From: DAOUTY01 sp964453665
GTDB taxonomy: Bacteria; Chloroflexota; Dehalococcoidia; SZUA-161
Assembly (NCBI GenBank): GCA_964453665.1
Contig: CAYVQT010000043.1
Coordinates: 1-25,750, forward strand
Direction of reading: 5' to 3'
DNA length: 25,750 nt
Shown piece after piece: positions 1-8,391 of the stretch; position 1 is the first letter of the stretch, and every line of letters starts with the position of its first letter. The notes under the pieces were generated by a model. It was given only the letters and a program-made list of their open reading frames with translations, was not told the origin of the DNA and did not search any database. The translations under genes and the position numbers were made by a program.

Positions 1-73
1 TAGAAATGGGTGTCATCCTTTACCTTCAATTTCAGCAGAAATATTGACATGACCCGCATTGCAGCAGAAAGCT

Positions 74-628
74 ATGTCTCAGAGACAAACGTTAGAATAC
101 CTTGGCAGGTATTTCGCTAATGAGTCCACTCGAATGTATCGAATAGCCCAAGCAAGACAATTGGATGAGTTAAGAGGGAAAGTAGAGCGGGAGATTGCGG
201 CGATACATTATCAGGAATCGGTTGCATCTGTAGCATTTAATAAGGCAATGATCATTAATAGACTTACCATACTTGGTGGCGGTAAGCTGATCTCGGTTCT
301 CAGTAATAATCCTAAGCTATTTTCTAATGCTAAACGAATTGCATTCGACAGCGTCAAGCATACAGCATCGTTCGGCACCGTTATTGTAGCTATAGGGGAA
401 AGTGGTATCCCAAATGATGTACAGGTTATTGCTCTTTCAGCACAGGCACGTAAACTTCAAACAACCGACCATGAAATTAAAATGAGATTGGAGAAGAACG
501 GATATGTCACTATGGCTGAGAGCCACTTCTATAACTATGTTAATACGCTGAAAGATCGAGTGCTGACAGGAGAAGCTATACTTCCTGTTATTGCGGCTCG
601 TTATCTCCTTAAACCAATTCAAGCCTAA
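74..628 (+). CDS. Hypothetical protein, accessory region
   Basis: The open frame runs from a TTG at 59 to a stop at 628 (189 codons). An in-frame ATG at 74 is the more ordinary start, though neither has a clear ribosome binding site. I do not recognise the protein. It begins with a charged, probably helical stretch rich in Arg, Glu and Gln (about residues 5-50). A small and hydrophobic middle follows, with a GGGK motif near residue 74, then a mixed C-terminal half with a Lys/Glu-rich segment. There is no signal peptide or clear membrane segment. A small XRE-type regulator lies 200 bases downstream in the same orientation, which fits a mobile or stress-type accessory locus. No function can be given. 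Confidence 0.55.
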   Translation: MSQRQTLEYLGRYFANESTRMYRIAQARQLDELRGKVEREIAAIHYQESVASVAFNKAMIINRLTILGGGKLISVLSNNPKLFSNAKRIAFDSVKHTASFGTVIVAIGESGIPNDVQVIALSAQARKLQTTDHEIKMRLEKNGYVTMAESHFYNYVNTLKDRVLTGEAILPVIAARYLLKPIQA

Positions 629-682
629 AATTATAGAGCATTGATTAATTACTTCTCCTGCTTCGCCTCAATCAGGTAAATA

Positions 683-711
683 TTGACACACAGTAAAGAT
701 TATGGTAATTT
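683..711 (+). promoter_or_regulatory. Candidate sigma70 promoter of a short leader or sRNA
   Basis: A perfect TTGACA (683-688) is followed after 17 bases by TAATTT (706-711), a moderate -10. Transcription would start near 718 and meet the terminator at 773-806, giving a product of about 90 nt. It is either the leader of the regulator gene at 830 or a free small RNA. Confidence 0.4.
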
Positions 712-772
712 TATTGCAGAGAATAAACGAATAAATCACGAGTGAACCAGAACTCGCCGCGACAGACAGAAA

Positions 773-806
773 GGCGAGGAGGTGAATAGTCCTCCTCGCC
801 TTTTTT
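773..806 (+). terminator. Strong intrinsic terminator
   Basis: A perfect 10-bp inverted repeat, GGCGAGGAGG (773-782) and CCTCCTCGCC (791-800), with an 8-base loop is followed by six T. It is a textbook rho-independent terminator on the plus strand. It lies downstream of the 74-628 gene and ends only about 24 bases before the start of the next gene. Confidence 0.9.
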
Positions 807-829
807 ATTCGAAATATCACTGGATATAA

Positions 830-1135
830 GTGGTGTCAGCTGAAAATATCACTAAAGCAATTTACAGTAATCAAAGCCTCTACGCAGGTGAGTTTGCGAG
901 GGCGTTCGCTGCCATTCTCAACAAGACCGGTGTAACTCGTTACCAAATTGCCAAATTCTCGGGTTTAACTGAACCTTATCTTAAACGTCTATTGACTGGC
1001 GAGAAAAAGAATCCCAGTCCGGCAGTAATAACCAGAATATGTTTTGCGATCGCACATCTTAGTTCTGATGTTACTCAGCACGATTTCGAGACTATATTTA
1101 ATTCTGTGGGCAGAACTCTATTTACTAAGTACTAG
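830..1135 (+). CDS. XRE-type helix-turn-helix regulator (101 aa)
   Basis: A small protein whose centre (about residues 38-75) fits a Cro/C1 (XRE) helix-turn-helix. A GVTRYQIAKFSGL helix-turn is followed by a recognition helix around EPYLKRLLTGEK and then helices that pack on it. Proteins of this size usually act as transcriptional repressors or as antitoxin-like partners, and no effector domain is attached. Tandem GTG codons at 830 and 833 are the likely starts, with only a weak upstream binding site. The terminator ending at 806 leaves no room for a normal promoter between it and the gene, so expression probably depends on readthrough. No toxin gene is recognisable next to it. Family assignment is fairly secure; the target is unknown. 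Confidence 0.65.
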   Translation: MVSAENITKAIYSNQSLYAGEFARAFAAILNKTGVTRYQIAKFSGLTEPYLKRLLTGEKKNPSPAVITRICFAIAHLSSDVTQHDFETIFNSVGRTLFTKY

Positions 1136-1315
1136 GTAAATGATGCCCATACACCAATCAACTACCCACATTCAGTCACGCTACGGTATTTACGTCGGTA
1201 GCATTATAGCAAAACCGATATAATCTCTGGAGTTGGGTAAAAATTTTCTTAAAGCTGGAATCATTGAAAAAAGTAGCGACTAGAGCCAATATTGCGCCTA
1301 TTGATTGAATCTAAG

Positions 1316-1345
1316 GGCCGCTCGTGCAAATGAGCGGCCTTTTTT
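1316..1345 (+). terminator. Strong intrinsic terminator
   Basis: GGCCGCTC (1316-1323) and GAGCGGCC (1332-1339) form a perfect 8-bp GC-rich stem with an 8-base loop, followed by six T. It could end the regulator transcript after a 180-nt tail. It could also end a short RNA started from the TATAAT at 1219-1224, which has no good -35 box. No gene fills 1136-1315. Confidence 0.85.
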
Positions 1346-1372
1346 CACCTGCAAGTTATAGGATAAAATCAA

Positions 1373-1594
1373 TTAGGATTAGAAAAACGAACCTTTTTAA
1401 TCGACCTACCTGGAGTCGGTAAACATGACATAGTGGTTTATACAGATACAAAAGGATGCTCCAAGCCTATTGAGTGAAGCGAAAAAGTTGGATTTTCTGA
1501 TGAAGGAAAAATCGCGCTGAATATCGCGGGGGCACACTTTGACAGGGAGAAATACCACGTTATCGAACATTGTGGTATTAATTATGAAATATAA
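1373..1594 (+). pseudogene. Broken ORF with one in-frame TGA, unrecognised
   Basis: A reading frame from about 1373 to the TAA at 1592-1594 is interrupted by a single TGA at 1475-1477. The residues on both sides look like ordinary protein: DLPGVGKHDIVVYTDTKG before the stop and IAGAHFDREKYHVIEHCG after it. No ATG, GTG or TTG start with a ribosome binding site is visible. I take it to be the decayed tail of an accessory gene; readthrough of the TGA cannot be excluded. The family is not recognised, and chance is possible for a frame of 73 codons. Confidence 0.3.
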
Positions 1595-1678
1595 AAGCTT
1601 ATGGCTGTACTCCTTTACAAGGTTAGAGCAGGGTGCTCCAACCTAAGTAAACAGGGCCTATGTTGCCGCGCAAGGTAG

Positions 1679-2653
1679 CTATATCTTTACTTCGCCATCT
1701 TCAACGATTATTTGATCATCAACAGTTACGGTAGGCTCCAACATGACTCCATCTAGATGCAGCTTGCTTTCTGTCTTTCCTCCTAACATTAAATTATTAC
1801 CCAATGCAACGTGTACTCTGCCGAGGCCTTTCTTTTCCTCAGAGATGATGCCTGTTATTATGGAAGCAGGATTAGTGCCAATAGCGATTTCGGCTATGTT
1901 ATCGGCGTTGGCTATCTGACTAATAAGTTGCTTCACCTCTTTAGCCTGGCTCCCGCCTTGCACATCAACAACTCGTCCCTTTTCAACATAACATACCACG
2001 GGCTCACGCACAAGACCAAAAATGGTCAATGAACAATCAATTACAACCTTTCCGTAGGCAGTGCCTTCTACGGGTGCTCCCCAAGCTTCTCCATCAGGGA
2101 AACAGGCTATCATCCCCGGTTCACGTGCCAGAGCAGCGCCGACTCGATAAGGCATATTTTCTATACTTGCAGTCAAATCTGTCCCGAGGCTGGTTTTGAC
2201 ATTGATCATCTTCGCCTTGTTCAATACATTCACTAGTCGCTGGCTGATTTCAAATACCTCCTGATAATCGGCAGACCCTCCTCCTTTTACTATCATTTCA
2301 CTTGTGATTCCCGGCATAGACATGTACCGTATGCGCTTAGCTTCCCGTAGCTTCCTTACTGAGTTCGAGTGGCCAAGAGCTGGCCATGCGGGACTAATCA
2401 CGACGTCCGCGGCTTCCATTGCACGCACTGCGATCGGCCCCGGATCCTCTCCAGCTACCTTGGTAGGCCGAATAGTGACGACGGTTGGTTCGGCTCTGGC
2501 TATCCTCGTAGCTGCACACAAGGATTCAATTAGCAGAGGGTCGGTTTCGATATCCACGAGAATAAGTACCTGCTCCCCTTCTTTGACCGCAAGGCTCCAT
2601 TCCATAATTCTGTTAGCTATAGGGAGCAGTTCAGTTATTCGTAAACTAAACAT
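1679..2653 (-). CDS. M29-like aminopeptidase / NicX-fold metalloenzyme
   Basis: A 324-aa protein of the thermophilic aminopeptidase (M29, AmpS) superfamily. That superfamily also includes the non-peptidase 2,5-dihydroxypyridine dioxygenase NicX. The C-terminal metal-site region is visible: an IAEIAIGTNP segment near residue 252, SEEK near 271, H281 in VHVALGNN, and an H-x-D pair (H299, D301) in KLHLDG. Known M29 enzymes use Glu, Glu, His and His-x-Asp ligands here. The protein is shorter than classical M29 peptidases (about 410 aa) and close to the catabolic branch, so a role in substrate breakdown is as likely as peptide hydrolysis. The start has a GAGGAG site 7 bases upstream. It sits downstream of the TetR gene on the same strand but 379 bases away. 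Confidence 0.75.
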   Translation of the reverse strand: MFSLRITELLPIANRIMEWSLAVKEGEQVLILVDIETDPLLIESLCAATRIARAEPTVVTIRPTKVAGEDPGPIAVRAMEAADVVISPAWPALGHSNSVRKLREAKRIRYMSMPGITSEMIVKGGGSADYQEVFEISQRLVNVLNKAKMINVKTSLGTDLTASIENMPYRVGAALAREPGMIACFPDGEAWGAPVEGTAYGKVVIDCSLTIFGLVREPVVCYVEKGRVVDVQGGSQAKEVKQLISQIANADNIAEIAIGTNPASIITGIISEEKKGLGRVHVALGNNLMLGGKTESKLHLDGVMLEPTVTVDDQIIVEDGEVKI

Positions 2654-2733
2654 TTTTTACTCCTCATTTTTAGTTAACTATCGATATAATTGCTGTTCCA
2701 AACCCTAGCTAGGTTAAATACAAACCAGTATTG

Positions 2734-2963
2734 CTACTGACAATCTGTTTTACCAGCGCCAAATAAATTATCTCCGGCTTCTTCTCCAATTGTCTTTAAC
2801 CAGTCTTAGTGTGCTTAAGTATGGATCGTAACCTCGTCTCCTCTAACAATAAATCTTGTATCAATCCCCATTGCTTGGCAAACTCGAACACGTACTCGAC
2901 CAATTCGACAAATTCGCTGGTAAGGATGATGTGCAAAGTATCAAGTAAAAAGCTGAAATAATA
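2734..2963 (-). pseudogene. Decayed coding remnant, unrecognised
   Basis: In the 379-base gap between the M29-like gene and the TetR gene, the minus strand shows a protein-like stretch of about 55 codons (containing SEFVELVEYVFEFAKQWGL) that ends in a stop. A one-base shift then gives a second protein-like stretch with EEAGDNLFGAGKTD, ending at 2734. The amphipathic, Glu/Leu-rich composition looks coding, but there is no start codon or ribosome binding site. I read it as the end of a lost gene broken by a frameshift; the family is unknown. Confidence 0.3.
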
Positions 2964-3032
2964 CTAGGGTAAATTTCTGGTATAAGCCAGCCTATCACCA
3001 ACGTTAAAATAGAATCGTTCAGAGAATTTTAG

Positions 3033-3665
3033 TTAGATCGGCTTATCTTTAGTCGATTTCCTCAGCGCATTTGAAGCGAAGTTAGACATGAATTGTGCAA
3101 CTTCCTCAGCGGAAAGCCTTCCTATTGGCGAGAACCATAGCCTAGATCGGACTATTATTGAAGCAATAGCGTATCCAGCCAATTTGACATCGTTTGTTAC
3201 AAACGTACCGTCATCTAGGCCGTCTTGAATGATCTTGCGCAGAATTTTATCGTATTCATCACGCATTTCGATTATTTTGCGACGGTGTCTTGGCAAAAGA
3301 TTCTTGAGTTCCATATCAAACATCATATAATAGGGCTTTGTCCCAGGTTCAGGCGTCTCGAAGTGACGCTTGACAAAGCATCGCAAACGTTCCCCTGGAC
3401 TCATTTCCGGACTATATTCAAGATTTTCGATGACAGAGAGCGTATGCTCTGCTGCTTCACGGAATACCTCATAGAGTATTTGTTCTTTGCTTGAGAAATA
3501 ATGATATATATTTGCAGCTTCAAAATGGCAAGCACGAGCAATATCTCTCATGCTTGTACTGCGATAGCCTTTTCGATAAAAGAGGTCAGCGCTTTTATCC
3601 AAGATAAGTCGCTTCTTCCTTATACTTGTTGGTTGTTCAGATTTCGGAGTTGATGCTTTCTTCAT
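3033..3665 (-). CDS. TetR/AcrR-family transcriptional regulator
   Basis: A 210-aa one-domain regulator. Residues about 17-65 form the TetR helix-turn-helix: the ILDKSADLFYRKGYRSTSMRDIA helices, then the recognition segment ANIYHYFSSKEQILYEVF. The rest is an all-helical ligand-binding domain that I cannot assign to a ligand. Many TetR proteins next to acyl-CoA pathways sense CoA thioesters. The gene is divergent from the reductase gene at 4148, with about 480 bases between them. The leftward half of the promoter at 4018-4096 points at it, although its own start lies 350 bases away. It is the only recognisable regulator in the catabolic part of the window and so the best candidate for the shared promoter block. 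Confidence 0.9.
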   Translation of the reverse strand: MKKASTPKSEQPTSIRKKRLILDKSADLFYRKGYRSTSMRDIARACHFEAANIYHYFSSKEQILYEVFREAAEHTLSVIENLEYSPEMSPGERLRCFVKRHFETPEPGTKPYYMMFDMELKNLLPRHRRKIIEMRDEYDKILRKIIQDGLDDGTFVTNDVKLAGYAIASIIVRSRLWFSPIGRLSAEEVAQFMSNFASNALRKSTKDKPI

Positions 3666-4017
3666 TACGTAACCAGTGTAATATTATACGTATATGTCAT
3701 CAAACGGCCTTTGTGTATTCTGCCTGAATAAACGTGACATCTGAATTTTTATAAACCGAAATAGCTGCCTGCATTTTTAGGCGAAAGCTATACATGTTTA
3801 AATGGTCTGCTCTTTATGGTCTCAATACAATTGTTCTTTGTTCACAAAAAGCCATTCGTTATCCGATGATCGAAATAGTCTAGCGTCTCTTACCTCGAGT
3901 TGTTTACGATAAGTATAAACCTTTAATAATCAGTTAAGCAAGTTATTGCCATCTAATGAATTATTGTTCAATAATATTTTGTTTGTTATTTCTATCTTAC
4001 GATTATCCGTTGATGTA

Positions 4018-4096
4018 ACTTTAGCCGTAAGTAGCTTTATTGTCAAGTATTCGAACGATATAAAACTTGACAAGCAAATAACTTTATATTTAATAT
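4018..4096. promoter_or_regulatory. Divergent promoter block, copy 1
   Basis: This block holds two back-to-back promoters. Rightward: TTGACA (4067-4072), 18 bases, TAATAT (4091-4096), driving the reductase gene at 4148. Leftward: TTGACA (complement of 4041-4046), 17 bases, TAAAGT (complement of 4018-4023), pointing to the TetR gene. The two -35 boxes form a larger inverted repeat, TTGTCAAG (4040-4047) and CTTGACAA (4066-4073). The same block, with the same boxes and nearly the same spacings, occurs at 17543-17621. That makes it a regulated control region rather than a chance pair. Confidence 0.75.
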
Positions 4097-4147
4097 TAGA
4101 AAAAATTTATTACACATTTAATAAAAAAGCTATGAGGTATGTAAGGC

Positions 4148-6088
4148 ATGGTTAAGAGAAAATACACCAATCTCTTTGAGCCGGGGCACATTGGGAAGCT
4201 GACAATAAAGAATCGCATTGTTATGGCCCCCATGAACACTATACATGAGGATAGAGATGGTTGTGTCACACAGCGCATGATTGATTATTTCGCAGCTCGT
4301 GCTAAAGGTGGCACTGGTCTTATCATGACTGGCTTCACTAGGGCTCACAGAAAATCAGAATACGTGCCGGGTAGTGGAGGATTGTGGATGGATACTGACG
4401 CCCACATTGCCATGGCAAGCGACCTTGCGGAGGCGGTACACGATTACGGAGCTAAAATATGTATGCAGTTGAGTGCCGGTCTTGGACGGCAAGAGGTAAA
4501 TCCTACGTTTGAGAAAAGACCAGTTGCATCTTCACAGATTCCGTGCTACGTCGATCCGAAGGTTGTATGCCGTCCGCTAACGAAGGCAGAAATAAGGGAC
4601 ATTGTCAAGGAATATGCCAAGGCAGCTCGCCGAATTGTTACGGCTGGCTTCGATATGATAGAGGTTCATGGGCACACTGGCTATCTGATTGATCAATTCA
4701 TGACTCCTTTTTGGAACAAACGCACTGACGAATATGGTGGTGATATCAGGAGAAGGATGCGGTTTCCCATCGAGTTAATCTCCTCGGTACGGGATGTGGT
4801 TGGAACAGGCTTTCCTCTTTCTTTCAGACTAAGCGCTGACCATAAAATACCAAATGGTCGTAAGTTGAGTGAAGCATTGGAGATAGCTAGGCTTCTGGAA
4901 TCGGCAGGAATAGACGTCTTGCATATTGACGGTGGATGCTACGATTCTATGCCGTGGATATTTCCACCCATTTATTATCCCGAAGGTCCTATGGTTGAGC
5001 TGGCAGCGGCGGTGAAAAAAGTAGTGCAAATCCCTGTAATCACGGTAGGCAAAATCATTCGGCCGGAGTTCGCGGAGCAGATTATCAAAGATGGAAGAGC
5101 CGATTTCATCGCTATGGGCAGGCAGCTTATTGCTGACCCTGAGTGGGCTAACAAGGCCAGAGAGGGGCGCGTAGAGGACATCTGCCCTTGTATTGCCTGT
5201 AATGAGTTGTGTATCGGCAACGTATTTTTTTCTCGCCCCTTAGGTTGTTCGGTTAATGCAGCCGCAGGTAAAGAGAGATATTACGCTCTAGAACGTCCCG
5301 AGAAGCAAAAAAAGATTATGGTTATAGGCGGCGGACCCGCGGGGATGGAAGCAGCCCGTGTGGCAGCGTTAAGGGGGCATAACGTTACACTCTATGAGAA
5401 GGATAAGACACTTGGCGGTCAACTTAAAGCGGCGTCTAAACCTGCTTTCAAGGTCGAGCTACAGCGGTTAGTAAATTACCTGTCAGTTCAATTGCGCAAA
5501 GTGGGAGTCAATGTTGAGACAGGGAAAAAGGTCACCGCTCAACTGGTTGATATTCTTAAACCCGATGTAGTGGTGATTGCTACAGGTGCCACCCCGCTTG
5601 TTTGTAGAATTCCAGGAGTTGAAAATACAATAAATGTTATAGATCTTCATCTGGGCAATATAAAGGTTGGAAATAGCGTGATCGTGGCTGGTGGAGGGCT
5701 TACTGGATGTGATACTGCCCTGGCTCTGGCTAAGGAAAAGAAGAAAGTCACCATTGTAGAAATGCTTCCGGCTATCGCTGGTGACCTGAATCCGATCAGC
5801 CGACAGGCTCTATTAGAGGAACTATCTCAGGCTGCGGTTAAAATTCTGACTGATTACAAGATAAAAAAGTTTACGGCAAAGGGTTTGATAGCAGCTGACA
5901 AGAATGGGAAGGAAAAGACTATCAAGGCTGATAAAATTATCTTTGCTCTGGGGAGCCAGTCGGGAAAAAAGCTCAGAAAAAGCATAGAAGGGAAAGTACG
6001 CGAAGTTTATTCTATAGGTGACTATGTAACTCCCGGAAAAGTGGGGGGAGCTATACATGACGGCTTCGTTGCAGGATGGAAGATTTAA
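4148..6088 (+). CDS. NADH:flavin oxidoreductase, FadH/2-enoate reductase type
   Basis: A full-length 646-aa multi-cofactor reductase of the 2,4-dienoyl-CoA reductase / 2-enoate reductase / bile-acid BaiCD-BaiH family. Residues 1-340 form the FMN-binding OYE-type TIM barrel, with VMAPMNT near residue 25 and a GHTGYLIDQFMTPFWNKRTD active-site segment near 175. Cysteines C348, C351, C355 and C367 (CX2CX3CX11C) fit the [4Fe-4S] cluster. An FAD Rossmann motif (GGGPAGMEA, about 392) and an NAD(P)H motif (AGGGLTGCDTA, about 512) follow. The family reduces activated C=C bonds of enoyl or dienoyl acids or CoA esters in the cytoplasm. It is the first gene after promoter block copy 1. The exact substrate cannot be read from the sequence. 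Confidence 0.9.
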   Translation: MVKRKYTNLFEPGHIGKLTIKNRIVMAPMNTIHEDRDGCVTQRMIDYFAARAKGGTGLIMTGFTRAHRKSEYVPGSGGLWMDTDAHIAMASDLAEAVHDYGAKICMQLSAGLGRQEVNPTFEKRPVASSQIPCYVDPKVVCRPLTKAEIRDIVKEYAKAARRIVTAGFDMIEVHGHTGYLIDQFMTPFWNKRTDEYGGDIRRRMRFPIELISSVRDVVGTGFPLSFRLSADHKIPNGRKLSEALEIARLLESAGIDVLHIDGGCYDSMPWIFPPIYYPEGPMVELAAAVKKVVQIPVITVGKIIRPEFAEQIIKDGRADFIAMGRQLIADPEWANKAREGRVEDICPCIACNELCIGNVFFSRPLGCSVNAAAGKERYYALERPEKQKKIMVIGGGPAGMEAARVAALRGHNVTLYEKDKTLGGQLKAASKPAFKVELQRLVNYLSVQLRKVGVNVETGKKVTAQLVDILKPDVVVIATGATPLVCRIPGVENTINVIDLHLGNIKVGNSVIVAGGGLTGCDTALALAKEKKKVTIVEMLPAIAGDLNPISRQALLEELSQAAVKILTDYKIKKFTAKGLIAADKNGKEKTIKADKIIFALGSQSGKKLRKSIEGKVREVYSIGDYVTPGKVGGAIHDGFVAGWKI

Positions 6089-6492
6089 AATGAGAGCGGA
6101 GTATAACGATTAGGCATTACATAGGATTTAGGTGTCTTAATTACAGTCGTACAGTTTAAAAACGACCTAAGTGAAAGTGGCCACGTATGACACGCGGAGG
6201 TTGTCTATAGAGAATGGAAAACCTTCGGAATATTAGATGTTGTGTGGCTTTAAGCTAGTTGACCTTGTTATGGTTCGATGTTTCAGTCGAGCAAATTGAT
6301 CATATCACAGACCTGAGGGTTGGAGTAGGCTTATGTGGTGAGTGACTTAAGACTTGAGCAGGAATGGGTCATGGAATGCAAGACCGTTGCGTAATATATT
6401 TCTGACTGTATTTCTCCCTTAATGCATATAAGTAACAGTATAGATATTATCGCACTTCGCAAAGTATAGCGCAGGATTTAAAGGGGGACAAA
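6089..6492. other. 404-base gap, no gene recognised
   Basis: Short stop-interrupted frames only. One plus-strand stretch near 6280-6340 (VEQIDHITDLRVGVGLCGE) looks faintly protein-like and may be decayed coding sequence. No convincing terminator or promoter is seen, though the AOR gene could have its own start in the AT-rich 6395-6470 part. Confidence 0.4.
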
Positions 6493-8382
6493 ATGGGAGT
6501 TGAGTTGTTAGGCGGTTACACCGGTATAATTCTATCAGTGGATTTAACCAAAGGCCTAATTGTTAGAGAGAGTCTAGACGCCGCTGACCTGCGCAATTAC
6601 GTAGGGGGGACAGGGCTGGGGATAAAGATTTTGTATGACAGGGTCACCCCAGGGGTAACTTGGTCCGATCCAGAGAATCTCTTGATTATCGCGACTGGTC
6701 CATTGAATGGTACAAGTGTAGGTGGTAGTGGCGGATTTTCGCTGGTAACCAAAGGTTGTCTTACTAATGGGGCCACCTCTGTCCAAGCCAATGGCTTCCT
6801 TGGTGCCTATTTGAAATTCTGTGGCTTCGATGGGATTAATATTATGGGTGCCGCATCGAGACCCACTTATCTTTATATCGATGATGTGCACGCCGAATTA
6901 AGAGATGCCACTCACCTAGCAGGAAAAGACACCTGGGAGACAGAAAGCCTAATAAAAAAGGAATTGGATAAAAGCGAGAGGCAGGTGAGCGTCTTCAGCA
7001 TCGGGCCTGCTGGTGAGAACCTAGTAAAATTTGCCTGTCTTGTTGGAGATAGAGGACACGTTGCTGCCCATAATGGCGTAGGAGCGGTATTAGGGTCTAA
7101 GAGGTTAAAGGCAATTGCTGTGGTGCGAGGCAAGAATAGGCCTAATATCAGCAATAGTACAGAACTATCGAGGTTAGCGAAGAAAATGTATCAAGAAGTG
7201 ACTGGAAATCCAGGTCTCTATTTTCATAAATTTGGAACATTAGGTACCGTTGTTCGCGCAAAAGAAAGAGTAAGCACAGGTATACTTCCGATTAAGAACT
7301 ACACGACCAACATCTTTCCTGAGGGTGCTAAATTCAGTAAGGAATATTTGAGCACACAACCGCAGTTTGAATTTGATTGGCACCCTTGTTGGGCCTGCAA
7401 ATTTCGCCATTGCCATTTAATTAGGATTTTAAAAGGTCCTTTCGCAGGATGTGTTGGCGAGGAACCTGAATATGAGACATCTGCTTCTTTTGGTTCTCTC
7501 ATAGGTAATACCGATTTAGCTGGTATGATAATGCTCGCAAATCATGCTGATCGTTTGGGACTGGATGGCAATGAGAGTGGCTGGCTTATTGCGTGGCTGA
7601 TGGAATGTTACGAAAAGGGCATCATAAACAAAGAACTTATTGATGGGTTGGAGATGAGATGGGGCGACGTTGAAGCTGCGAAGAATATACTCGATATGGT
7701 AGCACATCGTCGTGGGATTGGTAACATTTTTGCAAACGGTGTGAAGCGTTCTGCTCAATACATAGGCGGAGAAGCCCAAAAACTTGCCATTTACACTGAA
7801 AAAGGTAACACGCCTCGCTCGCACGACCACCGTGCTTGTTGGTCTATGATGCTTGACACCTGTATTTCGGATACCGGCACAGACGCGTATTGTCCTTATG
7901 CTGTCGCTCCAATTAATCTAGCGTTCCCACCACACAAAGATCCCCTTTCAGCTGAGGCGGTTGCCAGCATACTTTATGGTACCACGCATGGATATCCTTT
8001 TTGGCCATTTGGTGACTGCTTGGTCATGTGTCACTTCAATAAGTGGGGCGTGGGTAGCGAATGCTTGGCTGATTTGGTAAAAGCAGCCACCGGATGGGAC
8101 TTCACCGCTGAAGAAGTAGCACAAGTAGGATTGCGAGTAGTCAACCTATTGAGATCCTTCAATATCAGGCACGGGCATACACGAGATTTAGATACGCCTT
8201 CGCTGAAGTACAGCTCAGTACCTCAAGATGGACCCCACAAAGGCGTATCGATTAAGCTGGTGTGGGACGAAATGGTTAATCAATACTATGAATTAATGGG
8301 CTGGGATAAAAAGACAGGAAAACCTCTACCCGACACACTCAAGAGCGTTGGCCTGGCACATGTTGTCAGAGATATTTGGTGA
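6493..8382 (+). CDS. Aldehyde ferredoxin oxidoreductase family protein
   Basis: A 629-aa, full-length AOR-family protein, expected to carry a tungsten- (or molybdenum-) bis-pyranopterin and one [4Fe-4S] cluster. The N-terminal AOR domain is clear (GYTGIILSVDLTKG, then YVGGTGLGIKIL). Cluster cysteines appear as C299, C302 and C307, with a fourth at C513 in GDCLVMC, where AORs have an L-x-C motif. EEPEYET near residue 323, a GLDGNESGWLIAWLMECYEKG segment near 355 and EKGNTPRSHDHR near 435 match the family's cofactor and active-site region. The family oxidises aldehydes or reduces acids with ferredoxin; the BamB subunit of class II benzoyl-CoA reductase is also a member, so chemistry is open. 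A strong GGGGG site precedes the ATG. Only 9 bases separate it from livH, so it is probably co-transcribed with the transporter genes. Confidence 0.88.
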   Translation: MGVELLGGYTGIILSVDLTKGLIVRESLDAADLRNYVGGTGLGIKILYDRVTPGVTWSDPENLLIIATGPLNGTSVGGSGGFSLVTKGCLTNGATSVQANGFLGAYLKFCGFDGINIMGAASRPTYLYIDDVHAELRDATHLAGKDTWETESLIKKELDKSERQVSVFSIGPAGENLVKFACLVGDRGHVAAHNGVGAVLGSKRLKAIAVVRGKNRPNISNSTELSRLAKKMYQEVTGNPGLYFHKFGTLGTVVRAKERVSTGILPIKNYTTNIFPEGAKFSKEYLSTQPQFEFDWHPCWACKFRHCHLIRILKGPFAGCVGEEPEYETSASFGSLIGNTDLAGMIMLANHADRLGLDGNESGWLIAWLMECYEKGIINKELIDGLEMRWGDVEAAKNILDMVAHRRGIGNIFANGVKRSAQYIGGEAQKLAIYTEKGNTPRSHDHRACWSMMLDTCISDTGTDAYCPYAVAPINLAFPPHKDPLSAEAVASILYGTTHGYPFWPFGDCLVMCHFNKWGVGSECLADLVKAATGWDFTAEEVAQVGLRVVNLLRSFNIRHGHTRDLDTPSLKYSSVPQDGPHKGVSIKLVWDEMVNQYYELMGWDKKTGKPLPDTLKSVGLAHVVRDIW

Positions 8383-8391
8383 CAAATAGTA

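Noticed and set aside
4..120. A 38-codon plus-strand frame after a TAG at position 1, overlapping the start of the 74-628 gene
   Set aside because: Too short, no ribosome site at its GTG, and in conflict with the longer frame; it could be a relic but cannot be supported.
1679..2653. Calling the M29-like gene nicX outright
   Set aside because: The His-x-Asp motif is shared by peptidases and NicX, and the rest of the window suggests an anaerobe where an oxygen-dependent dioxygenase is unlikely.
6493..8382. Calling the AOR the BamB subunit of benzoyl-CoA reductase
   Set aside because: No bamC-I type partners are present in the window, and the motifs seen are common to the whole AOR family.
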